A stretch of 44,995 nt of DNA from Pseudomonadota bacterium (GTDB taxonomy: Bacteria; Pseudomonadota; Gammaproteobacteria; Xanthomonadales; Rhodanobacteraceae), in the NCBI GenBank assembly GCA_023430685.1, contig JAEYZH010000079.1, forward strand, positions 1-44,995, in the 5' to 3' direction. The notes under the pieces were generated by a model. That model was given only the letters and a program-made list of their open reading frames with translations. It had not been told where the DNA came from and did not search any database. The number at the start of each line of letters is the position of its first letter. Positions within the stretch are counted from its first letter, which is position 1. Both the position numbers and the translations under genes were made by a program. Shown here in pieces: positions 18,058 through 26,567 of the stretch.

Positions 18058-20102
18058 GCCAACTCCAGACCATCGAAGCCATCGAAAAGCGCCTGTGGAG
18101 CGCGGCCGATCTCCTGCGCGCCAATTCCGGCCTGGCCAGCAACGAGTACTTCATGCCCGTGATGGGCTTGATCTTCCTGCGCCACGCCTACAGCCGCTAT
18201 CTGGCGGTCAAGCCGCAGATCGAAGCCGGCCTGCCGAAGCGCGGCGGGGTTCCAAAAGCCCTGACCAAGGAGGTTTTCAGCCAGCAAGGCGCCATCTTCC
18301 TGCGTCCGGACGCCCAGTTCGACCACCTGGTGTCCCTGCCGGATTCGGCCGACCGCGCGGCGGCGATCATCAATGCGATGGAGGGCATCGAGGCCGACTA
18401 CGCGGCCCTGCGCGGCGTGCTGCCCAAGGCGGACTACCAGAAGATCGGCAACGACGACCTGGGCGAGCTGCTGCGCAAGCTCAACCCGGAGGAGCTCAAG
18501 ACCGCGAACGGCGACATCTTCGGCCGCATCTACGAGTACTTCCTGACCCAGTTCGCCGACCAGGGCGCGCACGACGGCGGCGAGTTCTTCACGCCCATCT
18601 CCATCGTGCAGATGATCGCCAACCTGATCGAGCCGGAGCGCGGCAGCGTGCTGGACCCAGCCTGCGGGTCTGGCGGCATGTTCGTGCAGAGCGCCAACCT
18701 GGTGGAGCGCAACCACGGCGACCCCAGCAAGGCGCTGACCTTCTGGGGCATGGAAAAGAACGCCACCACCATCAAGCTGGCGCAGATGAACCTGGCCGTG
18801 CACGGGCTGCAGGGCAACATCGCCGAGGCCATCAGCTACTACAGCGACCCCCACGAATTGGTGGGCAAGGCCGACTACGTGATGGCCAATCCGCCGTTCA
18901 ACGTGGACGAGGTGGACGCGGAAAAGGTCCGCAACGACCCGCGCCTGCCGTTCGGCCTGCCCGGCGTGAACAAGGCGGGCAAGGTCAGCAACGGCAACTA
19001 CCTGTGGATCTCCTACTTCTACAGCTACCTGTCCAAGCGCGGCCGCGCCGGCTTCGTGATGTCCTCGCAGGCGTCCAGCGCCGGGCGCGACGAAGCCAAG
19101 GTGCGCCAGAAGCTGGTGGAAACCGGCGACGTGGACGTGATGGTGGCCATCCGCGGCAACTTCTTCTACACCCGCACCGTGCCCTGCGAGCTGTGGTTCT
19201 TCGACAAGGCCAAGCCCGCGCAGCACCGCGACCACGTGCTGATGCTGGATGCCCGCAACGTCTACCGCAAGGTGACGCGCAAGATCTACGACTTCAGCCC
19301 GGAGCAACTGGCCAACCTGACCAGCATCGTCTGGCTCTACCGCGGCCAGCAGAGCCGCTTCCTGGCGCTGGTGCGGGAGCATCTGTTTGCCAGCATCCAG
19401 GCCGCCCTAGCCAGCCAGGCCCCGCTGCGCGAGGCGCACGGGGCGCTGGCCGCGTGGGTCAATATGCTGCGCAGCCCCCTGCAGGAAGGCGACGCGCTCA
19501 CGGCGCAGGTGGCGCTGGATGACGCCCTGACGCAGTTCAACCGGGATGTCGTGGCTTTCAACACCAAGGCCAATGCCATCGCCGTGGACGGGATCCCGGA
19601 CGGTGCGGGCAACAGCGCGCTGCACGAAGCCGCAGCGCGCCTGGCGCCGCTGGCTGACGCCAGTCGGGACCTGATCAAGGCGGTGGACCACCTCTACAAG
19701 CTGGCCGGGCATGCGCTGGAGGCCAGGCAGGGCGACGCGAACGGCCGCGACCTCAACCGCCAGCGCAAGGCCGCGGACGAGGCCCGCAGGGCGGCGGTGG
19801 AGGCGCTGAAGCCGGTGCGTTATTTCCAACGGCAGGCGCTGTGGCTGCAGGACCGCTTCCCGGACGCCGAGCTGCGCGATGTGCCGGGGCTGGTGAAGCG
19901 GGTCAGCCGCGCCGAGATCGAAGCCAACGACTGGTCGCTGACGCCCGGCCGCTATGTCGGTGTGGCACCGGAGGAAGTGGACGAGGAGTTCGACTTCGAG
20001 GCCGCGCTGCGCGACATCCACGTCGAGCTGACGGGGTTGAACGAGGAGGCGGTGGAGCTGGCGGAGAGGATTGCGCGCAACTTCGAGGAGCTCGGGGCGT
20101 GA
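18054..20102 (+). CDS. hsdM: Type I restriction-modification DNA methyltransferase subunit HsdM
   Basis: This 682-residue N6-adenine methyltransferase begins with the helical HsdM N-terminal domain (IEAIEKRLWSAADLLRANSGLASNEYFMPVMGLIFLRH). SAM-binding motif I follows (LDPACGSGGM, about residue 200), then catalytic motif IV NPPF (about residue 280). The Arg-Ala-rich C-terminal extension is longer than in EcoKI-type HsdM (about 530 aa); it includes a long predicted coiled coil (RQRKAADEARRAAVEALK) and ends in LTGLNEEAVELAERIARNFEEL. It methylates host DNA together with HsdS. The start overlaps abiEii and the stop overlaps the hsdS GTG. Confidence 0.95.
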   Translation: MSQLQTIEAIEKRLWSAADLLRANSGLASNEYFMPVMGLIFLRHAYSRYLAVKPQIEAGLPKRGGVPKALTKEVFSQQGAIFLRPDAQFDHLVSLPDSADRAAAIINAMEGIEADYAALRGVLPKADYQKIGNDDLGELLRKLNPEELKTANGDIFGRIYEYFLTQFADQGAHDGGEFFTPISIVQMIANLIEPERGSVLDPACGSGGMFVQSANLVERNHGDPSKALTFWGMEKNATTIKLAQMNLAVHGLQGNIAEAISYYSDPHELVGKADYVMANPPFNVDEVDAEKVRNDPRLPFGLPGVNKAGKVSNGNYLWISYFYSYLSKRGRAGFVMSSQASSAGRDEAKVRQKLVETGDVDVMVAIRGNFFYTRTVPCELWFFDKAKPAQHRDHVLMLDARNVYRKVTRKIYDFSPEQLANLTSIVWLYRGQQSRFLALVREHLFASIQAALASQAPLREAHGALAAWVNMLRSPLQEGDALTAQVALDDALTQFNRDVVAFNTKANAIAVDGIPDGAGNSALHEAAARLAPLADASRDLIKAVDHLYKLAGHALEARQGDANGRDLNRQRKAADEARRAAVEALKPVRYFQRQALWLQDRFPDAELRDVPGLVKRVSRAEIEANDWSLTPGRYVGVAPEEVDEEFDFEAALRDIHVELTGLNEEAVELAERIARNFEELGA

Positions 20103-21334
20103 TCGAATTTGTTGGTCCGATCAAAGATGTCTGCCTGGGTATCTATGATGGACCACACGCGACTCCGAAAGAGTCCGATGTTGGTCCGGTATTTCTTGGA
20201 ATCAAGAATGTCACCAAGGACGGCCGTCTAGACCTGTCGGAAATCAGGCATGTTTCCGAGCAGGAGTTTCCGCAGTGGACGCGGCGTGTCGTGCCCCGTA
20301 AAGATGACATTGTTTTTTCTTACGAAGCGACGCTGCACTTATATGCGTTGATTCCGGAAGGGTTCCGCGGCTGCCTCGGTAGGCGAATGGCTCTGGTTCG
20401 CCCTGACACGACCAAAGTGGTTCCTCGGTATCTTCACTACTATTTTCTGTCGCCTGCTTGGAAGGCGCTAATGCTCTCCAATGTCATGACGGGTGCGACG
20501 GTCGACCGCATTCCGATCGCCAGATTCCCTAGTTTTGAGGTGCGACTTCCGCGCCTGTCCGCCCAGCAACGAATCGCCGACACGCTCTCTGCCTACGACG
20601 ACCTGATCGAAAACAACCGCCGCCGCATTGCGCTGCTGGAGCAATCCGCCCGCCTGTTGTACCGCGAATGGTTCGTGCACCTGCGCTTCCCCGGCCACGA
20701 GCACGTCAAGGTGGTGGATGGTGTGCCGGAGGGGTGGGCAATATTTGCCGTCTCTGAAGTGGCGGACTTGTATCGTGGGATCAGCTATTCAAGTGATCAG
20801 CTTGTTGAGGAGGGCGGGAAGCCGTTCGTCAACTTGAAATGCATGAATCGATTCGGAGGATTCCGAGTGAGTGGCGTCAAGCGATTTCTTGGAGAGCATA
20901 AGTCGCAGCATGTTGTTAAGGCTGGTGACATAGTTGTAGCCGTAACTGACATGACTAGGGATGCCATGATCGTGGCTCAGGCGGCAATTGTTCCGAAGAT
21001 CGTGGGCGATGATGCTGTCTTTTCCATGGACATGGTAAAGCTGGTGCCAAAGCCAGCGTTCGCCTCCCATTGGTTTCATGCGCTTCTGCGCTTCTCTTCG
21101 TTTTCTTTTGAGGTGCGAGAAAAGGCAAATGGAGCCACCGTTCTGCATCTCCGCCCAAAACACATCGAAGAGTGGCGGACTCCAATCGCTCCGCCCGCTT
21201 TGCGTGATGAGTATGCAGAGTATGTGTCCCCAATGTATGCGCTGATGGACGAGCTGGAGCTACAGAACGAAAAGCTCCGCCAAGCCCGCGACCTCCTGCT
21301 CCCCCGTCTGATGAGCGGCGACCTGGCGGTTTGA
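20099..21334 (+). CDS. hsdS: Type I restriction-modification specificity subunit HsdS
   Basis: This 411-residue DNA-recognition subunit has two target-recognition domains (about residues 1-150 and 215-375), each followed by a conserved helix: LSAQQRIADTLSAYDDLIENNRRRIALLEQSARLLYREWF, then LMDELELQNEKLRQARDLLLPRLMSGDLAV. The two half-sites define a bipartite target that cannot be read from sequence. The GTG start overlaps the hsdM stop (GTGA). DNA encoding both recognition domains is markedly more AT-rich (for example tgttttttcttacg) than the conserved helices and the rest of the operon, a mosaic pattern expected from domain swapping. Confidence 0.93.
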   Translation: MIEFVGPIKDVCLGIYDGPHATPKESDVGPVFLGIKNVTKDGRLDLSEIRHVSEQEFPQWTRRVVPRKDDIVFSYEATLHLYALIPEGFRGCLGRRMALVRPDTTKVVPRYLHYYFLSPAWKALMLSNVMTGATVDRIPIARFPSFEVRLPRLSAQQRIADTLSAYDDLIENNRRRIALLEQSARLLYREWFVHLRFPGHEHVKVVDGVPEGWAIFAVSEVADLYRGISYSSDQLVEEGGKPFVNLKCMNRFGGFRVSGVKRFLGEHKSQHVVKAGDIVVAVTDMTRDAMIVAQAAIVPKIVGDDAVFSMDMVKLVPKPAFASHWFHALLRFSSFSFEVREKANGATVLHLRPKHIEEWRTPIAPPALRDEYAEYVSPMYALMDELELQNEKLRQARDLLLPRLMSGDLAV

Positions 21335-21358
21335 TAGGCTGGGCACAGGGGGTACCGC

Positions 21359-24300
21359 ATGGCGTTGAACGAAGACACGCTGGTCCAGCAGACCACCGCC
21401 GACTACCTGCGCGATGCGCTGGGTTGGCGCAGCGAGTATGCGTACAACACCGAGGTGCTGGGCCCGGAGGGGAGCTTCGGCCGCAAGAGCGAGCAGGAGG
21501 TGGTGCTGACCCGCATCCTGGGCGAGAAACTGATCGCGCTGAATCCGGGCTTGCCGGACGCCGCCTACCGGGACGCCCTGCGCCAGATCGTGGAGGTGGG
21601 CGCCGGCCTGCGCGGCATGGCGGCTAACCGCGAGAAGTACCAACTTCTCCGCGATGGTGTGAAGGTCAGCTACCGCGAGCAAGACGGCACGCTGGAGGCG
21701 CGCACCCTGCGGGTGTTCGACTTCGATACACCGGAGAACAACGACTTCCTGGCCGTGCGCGAGCTGTGGGTCAAGGGCGAGCTATACCGCCGCCGGCCGG
21801 ACATCATCGGCTTCGTCAACGGCATCCCGCTGCTGTTCGTCGAATGCAAGAACATCCACAAGAACCTGCGCAAGGCCTTTGACCAGAACCTGAAGGACTA
21901 CCAGGACACCATCCCGCACCTGTTCCACCACAACGCCTTCCTGCTGCTGGCCAACGGCAGCGAGGCCAAAATCGGCGCGCTGGGTGGCAAGTACGAGCAC
22001 TTCCACAACTGGAAGCGGCTGGAGGAAGCCGAGCCCGGCGTCGTGGACATGGAGACCCTGCTAAAGGGTGTCTGCGACAAACGCAATTTCCTAGACCTGT
22101 TCGAGAACTTCATCCTGTTCGACGACGTGGGCGAGCGCACCATCAAGATCGTGGCGCGCAACCACCAGTTCCTGGGCGTGAACCGCGCCATCCGCGCCGT
22201 GGCCAATCGCGCGCAGAACCAGGGCAAGCTGGGTGTGTTCTGGCACACGCAAGGTAGCGGCAAGAGCTATTCGATGCTGTTCTTCACCCGCAAGGTGCAC
22301 CGGCGGGTGGGCGGCAACTACACCTTCGTCATCGTCACCGATCGCGACGACCTGGACGGGCAGATCTACCAGACCTACGTGGGCTGCGGTGTGGTGGGAG
22401 AGGGCGACGACGCCCGTGCGGCCAGCGGCACGCACCTGAAAGCCCTGCTGGGTCAGCACAAGGGCTACGTCTTCAGCCTGGTGCAGAAGTTCAACGAGCA
22501 GGTGGACCCGGACAATCCGTACTCGCGGCGCGACGACATCATCGTGATCAGCGACGAAGCGCACCGCACCCAGTACGGCACGTTGGCGCTGAACATGCGC
22601 AACGCGCTTCCGGGTGCCAGCTACATCGGGTTCACCGGCACCCCGCTGATGGGCGATGACGAGGTGACGCGCCGGGTATTCGGCGAATACGTCTCCACCT
22701 ACGACTTCCGGCGCGCGGTGGACGACGGCGCCACCGTCCCGCTGTACTACGACGCCCGCGGCGATAAGCTCAAGGTCGCCACCGACGACCTGAACCAGCG
22801 CATCGCGGACAAGCTGGCCGAGTTCGAGGACGAGCTCAACGCCGACCCGGATGCGCAGCGGCGTCTGGAAGCGGCCATGGGCCGCGATTACCACGTCATC
22901 ACCGCCGATGAGCGGCTGGACCGCATCGCCCGCGACTTTGTCCGGCATTACGCCGAGGGCTGGGAAAGCGGCAAGGCGATGTTCGTGTGCATCGACAAGC
23001 CCACCTGCGTGCGGATGCACGGGCTGATCGAGAAATACTGGACCGAACACATCCATGCGCTGACGGTCCGGAACAACAGCGAGACCGACGACCAGGCGTT
23101 GGCGGAGCGGACCCGCCAGCTCAAGTGGATGGGCGAGACCCGCTTCGCCGTGATGGTCAGCGAGGAGCAGGGCGAGGTGGACCGCTTCCGCCGGCTGGGG
23201 CTGGACATCCAGCCGCACCGACGGCTGATCAAGGAAGGCTGGAGCGTGCCCGGCGCGCCCAAGCCGCTGAGCATGGAGGATGCCTTCAAGAAGGCCGACC
23301 ACCCGTTCCGCGTGGCGATTGTCTGCGCGATGTGGATGACCGGCTTCGACGTGCCGACCCTGGGCACGCTGTACCTGGACAAGCCTCTAAAGGCGCACAC
23401 CCTAATGCAGGCCATCGCCCGCGCCAACCGCGTGGCGGAGGGCAAGACCAACGGCCTGATCGTGGACTACTGCGGGATCCTGAAGAACCTGCGCCGCGCG
23501 CTGGCGACCTTCTCCGGGGCGACGGGTGAGGGCGAGCCCGGCGGCGAGGGCGTGGACCCCGCGCAGCCCGAAGAGCGGCTGTTGGACCTGCTGGACGAGG
23601 CCCTGGCCGAGGTGACCGTGTGGCTGAGCCAGCGGCAGGTGCCGCTGGCTGCGATCGTGTACAGCACCGGCTTCCAGCGCAACAAGGCAATCCTGGACGC
23701 CAAGGAATCCATCAACGAGAACGACGAGACCCGAAAGCGCTTCGAGCTGATGGCCCGTGCGGTGCTGGGCCGCTTCAAGTCTTGCGTGCATGTAGCCGGC
23801 GTCAACGAGCGGCGCGCCCACGTGGACGCCGTGGTGATCCTCTACAAGAGCCTCCGGGCGGACGTGGAACAGGCGGACATCAGCCACATCCTCCTGGCCC
23901 TGCGGGAGGAGGTGAACCAGGCCATCGTGGCGGCGGACGCCAAGGCCACGCCGGCGGGCGCGCCTGCGGTGGCGGAAGAGCGCCTGTTCGACATCAGCAA
24001 GATCGATTTCGCCAAGCTGCTGACCGAGTTCCAGCGCAGCGGCCGCAAACAGACCACCGTGCAGAGCCTGAAGGCTGCCATCGAGTCCCGTCTGGCCAAG
24101 TTGCTGGCCATGAACCCAGCCCGCAAGGACTACCAGGAGCAGTACGAGCGGATCGTGGCCGACTACAACCGCGAGGTGGACCGCGCCACCATCGAGGCTA
24201 CCTTCCAGCGCCTGCTGCTGCTCAGCCAGGGCCTCAATCAGGAGGAGCGGCGGGCCGTCGAGCTCGGACTGGACGAGGAAACGCTGGCGCTGTTCGACCT

Positions 24301-24586
24301 GCTGCGCAAGCCGGATCTGGACAAGCGCGGGATCGAAAAGCTAAAGGGCGTTGCCGCGTCCCTGCTCGCAGCCCTGAAGGCCCGTCTGGCCGAGATTGCC
24401 GACTGGCAGGCGACCGAGGGCAATCGCGACGCGGTGCGGGTGGCCATTCACGATTTCCTCTACGACGACACCACCGGGCTGCCGCTGGGCCTCTACGACG
24501 AGCGCGATGTGGAGCTGACCACCGAAGCCGTGTACGAGCATGTCTGGCGGGTCTATCCGACGCTGCCTTCACCGATCTACACCTGA
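21359..24586 (+). CDS. hsdR: Type I restriction endonuclease subunit HsdR
   Basis: This 1075-residue motor nuclease has an N-terminal PD-(D/E)XK site (P147-D148 ... E162-C-K164 in RRPDIIGFVNG and FVECKN). The SF2 helicase domains show the Walker A QGSGKS near residue 300, DEAH near 399 (VISDEAHRTQYG), the GFTGTP motif III, and the later TGFDVPTLGTLYLDKPLKAHTLMQAIARANR block. A helical C-terminal part binds the methyltransferase. It cleaves unmodified DNA after ATP-driven translocation. AGGGGG precedes the ATG, 24 bp after hsdS; no defect was seen, so the R-M system appears intact. Confidence 0.96.
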   Translation: MALNEDTLVQQTTADYLRDALGWRSEYAYNTEVLGPEGSFGRKSEQEVVLTRILGEKLIALNPGLPDAAYRDALRQIVEVGAGLRGMAANREKYQLLRDGVKVSYREQDGTLEARTLRVFDFDTPENNDFLAVRELWVKGELYRRRPDIIGFVNGIPLLFVECKNIHKNLRKAFDQNLKDYQDTIPHLFHHNAFLLLANGSEAKIGALGGKYEHFHNWKRLEEAEPGVVDMETLLKGVCDKRNFLDLFENFILFDDVGERTIKIVARNHQFLGVNRAIRAVANRAQNQGKLGVFWHTQGSGKSYSMLFFTRKVHRRVGGNYTFVIVTDRDDLDGQIYQTYVGCGVVGEGDDARAASGTHLKALLGQHKGYVFSLVQKFNEQVDPDNPYSRRDDIIVISDEAHRTQYGTLALNMRNALPGASYIGFTGTPLMGDDEVTRRVFGEYVSTYDFRRAVDDGATVPLYYDARGDKLKVATDDLNQRIADKLAEFEDELNADPDAQRRLEAAMGRDYHVITADERLDRIARDFVRHYAEGWESGKAMFVCIDKPTCVRMHGLIEKYWTEHIHALTVRNNSETDDQALAERTRQLKWMGETRFAVMVSEEQGEVDRFRRLGLDIQPHRRLIKEGWSVPGAPKPLSMEDAFKKADHPFRVAIVCAMWMTGFDVPTLGTLYLDKPLKAHTLMQAIARANRVAEGKTNGLIVDYCGILKNLRRALATFSGATGEGEPGGEGVDPAQPEERLLDLLDEALAEVTVWLSQRQVPLAAIVYSTGFQRNKAILDAKESINENDETRKRFELMARAVLGRFKSCVHVAGVNERRAHVDAVVILYKSLRADVEQADISHILLALREEVNQAIVAADAKATPAGAPAVAEERLFDISKIDFAKLLTEFQRSGRKQTTVQSLKAAIESRLAKLLAMNPARKDYQEQYERIVADYNREVDRATIEATFQRLLLLSQGLNQEERRAVELGLDEETLALFDLLRKPDLDKRGIEKLKGVAASLLAALKARLAEIADWQATEGNRDAVRVAIHDFLYDDTTGLPLGLYDERDVELTTEAVYEHVWRVYPTLPSPIYT

Positions 24587-24710
24587 TTGCGGGATTTGCT
24601 GGGCCGCATGGGCGGCGGGCGCGAGTGCAGACCACGTTCGAGTCCCGCGCAGGCAGGGTGCAGGTCACGACCACCATCGATGTGGATTTGCTGAACCTGT
24701 CCGCCGGGCG

Positions 24711-24770
24711 GCGTCCAGTCTCGACATCTTCTGGCTGAAGGAGGACGGCCTCGACGCTCCGAGAGCATCA
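24711..24770 (+). pseudogene. Remnant resembling the C-terminal tail of a second HsdM
   Basis: One frame reads SSLDIFWLKEDGLDAPRAS. Many HsdM proteins carry near their C-terminus the segment VDIFWLKDESLED. No start or surrounding domain is present and the frame then degenerates. The remaining gap 24587-24981 shows no other recognisable gene. It may be a scar of a replaced type I system at the joint between two defence modules. The match is short, so chance cannot be ruled out. Confidence 0.35.
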
Positions 24771-24981
24771 GATCACGGCATTCGCCGGGGCCGGAAATCG
24801 ACCACCTGCAGGACGCGCTTACCTCACCCCCCCTATGCCCCGGCGCCTGCCGCCAGACGAAACGTATTGCACGATTCTTGCATCGACGTCGCGGCACGAG
24901 AGCGCAGATCGTTCGAGTGCGGCGCCCGGGAGTCGCTGCGGCGAATCTCGGGTCGACTGGACTGGAAGGCGCGAGGTGGGA

Positions 24982-26547
24982 ATGCAAGCCGATGACTTTA
25001 AAGAGCGACTTAAAGGCCGGTTCGCAAGCTACGGCAGCATCTCGGCGGCGCTCGCGTGGCTCGAGGAGAATCGTGAGCGAGTCAATGTCCTGTTCGAGAG
25101 CAAGGCGCTTCGCGACTTCGTTTTCGAGCCGATCCGTGGCGTGTTCGAACTTCGGACGTCAGATACCGCGGGCGCAATCCGACAAACAATCACCAAGGTT
25201 GCGGTAGCGAACGCGGTGCTCGCAGGCTTGCCGGGGAAGCTGGGAATCGGCGTCCTGATTTCGCTGGCGCTCGAGGCCTGGATGGCGTGGGAGATCGCGT
25301 CGCGCGTGGGCATCAAGGTCGAGTCCTACACCGACCTTGCGAAGTACTTTGGCTTGCTGTCCGCGACAGCCGGAATCATCCTGATCGGTTTCAAGGAGCT
25401 GCTCAGTCTGGCGTTCTCGATGTTCTCGGTGATTCCCTGGATCAACCCGCTCATCGCCGCCGAGCTTGCCGTCACGAACCTCGTAGGGGTGATGTTCTGG
25501 GTAGCGTTCGAGGAAGCCAAGACCGGCGGCACATTCAAGATACCGTTTCGCGCGGCCACGCGCCTGTGGAGCGAGACCAGAGGTTTGCTGACCTTCCAGT
25601 GGTCGATTCTGAAGAATGGCCTGAACCCCGCCAACCTCAAGACCATGAGCGGGCGTCTTGGGGCATGGCTGTCCGGGGACGTGCTGATCAACAAGCCACA
25701 TCTGCGTGGCGAGGTTGCAGTCGCCGCGATGATGGCCACACTTCTTGCCAAGGATGCCACGCGATTGTCAGGACCCTTGGGTCAAGAATTCCTTCAATCC
25801 ATCCGTGACCGCTTTCCCCAGCTAGCCAACGCGTCACTGGGCGAAATGTCCGAGCACATGCGGGGCTTCGACGCCGATCAGATGGCGGGCGTCATCAGCA
25901 GCGTTAAGGGGAAGCTCTTCGAGCGCATGGTCATCTTGGCCGAGAACAGCGACGGCGACGGGTGGACCGCGGTTCTGCATGAGGATCAGAGCTATCCGGG
26001 TACTGACATGATCCTCACGAGCGATTCGGGCGAAGTGATCGAGGTGTCGCTGAAGGCTACCGGTTCGCCCTACTACATCGAAGAAGCGTTGCGGCGATAC
26101 CCGGACGTTCCGATCCTGTCTACGGACGAAGTCGCGACCCTCATGGATAACCCATCGGTTACCGCAGCCGGCATCGCACTGGACGACGTCGATTACATAA
26201 CGCAAGAAAACTTCGACCAGTTGCTGGATCAACTCGGCGCTCTCGATGTGGCGTTGGGAGCGGCAGCCGGTACTGCAGCGAGTGCAACCCTTTCACTGTG
26301 GCCGTTCGTGGTTGCGTACATGCGCAAGCGGATAACGATGGACCAGCTCCAGGCCGCCTGCATTCGTGTCTCCGGAGGCGCGGGCCGTGCGCTGGCCTCA
26401 AGGGTGGGCTACGCCGTGGTGCTCGGCCCGATCTTTGCGTGGTACTTGTTGGCCCGCGGTGCGTTCAAGATCACGGATCTTGCGGTCCCGCGGGCTCGCA
26501 TCGTCTGGAAGGCGTCAAGCACTTCGTCGTCAGTTTCCACCAACTGA
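24982..26547 (+). CDS. Unrecognised membrane protein with restriction-endonuclease-like central domain
   Basis: This 521-residue protein is not assigned to a family. N-terminal soluble stretch 1-70; hydrophobic segments about 73-105, 121-147 and 152-176; a soluble middle; two more hydrophobic segments about 421-446 and 474-492. The middle part (300-375) has GKLFERMV (E314), PGTDMIL (D342) and EVIEVSLKAT (E354, K358), spaced like Glu...Asp...(E/S)xK of PD-(D/E)XK folds as in restriction-fold toxins. The usual ExK is replaced by SLK, so catalysis is uncertain. GAGGTGGG precedes the chosen ATG. It lies 20 bp before the McrB-like gene, in an apparent three-gene operon. It could be a membrane-linked effector or sensor. 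Confidence 0.75.
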   Translation: MQADDFKERLKGRFASYGSISAALAWLEENRERVNVLFESKALRDFVFEPIRGVFELRTSDTAGAIRQTITKVAVANAVLAGLPGKLGIGVLISLALEAWMAWEIASRVGIKVESYTDLAKYFGLLSATAGIILIGFKELLSLAFSMFSVIPWINPLIAAELAVTNLVGVMFWVAFEEAKTGGTFKIPFRAATRLWSETRGLLTFQWSILKNGLNPANLKTMSGRLGAWLSGDVLINKPHLRGEVAVAAMMATLLAKDATRLSGPLGQEFLQSIRDRFPQLANASLGEMSEHMRGFDADQMAGVISSVKGKLFERMVILAENSDGDGWTAVLHEDQSYPGTDMILTSDSGEVIEVSLKATGSPYYIEEALRRYPDVPILSTDEVATLMDNPSVTAAGIALDDVDYITQENFDQLLDQLGALDVALGAAAGTAASATLSLWPFVVAYMRKRITMDQLQAACIRVSGGAGRALASRVGYAVVLGPIFAWYLLARGAFKITDLAVPRARIVWKASSTSSSVSTN

Positions 26548-26567
26548 GTGCAGAGAGGAGAAGATGG

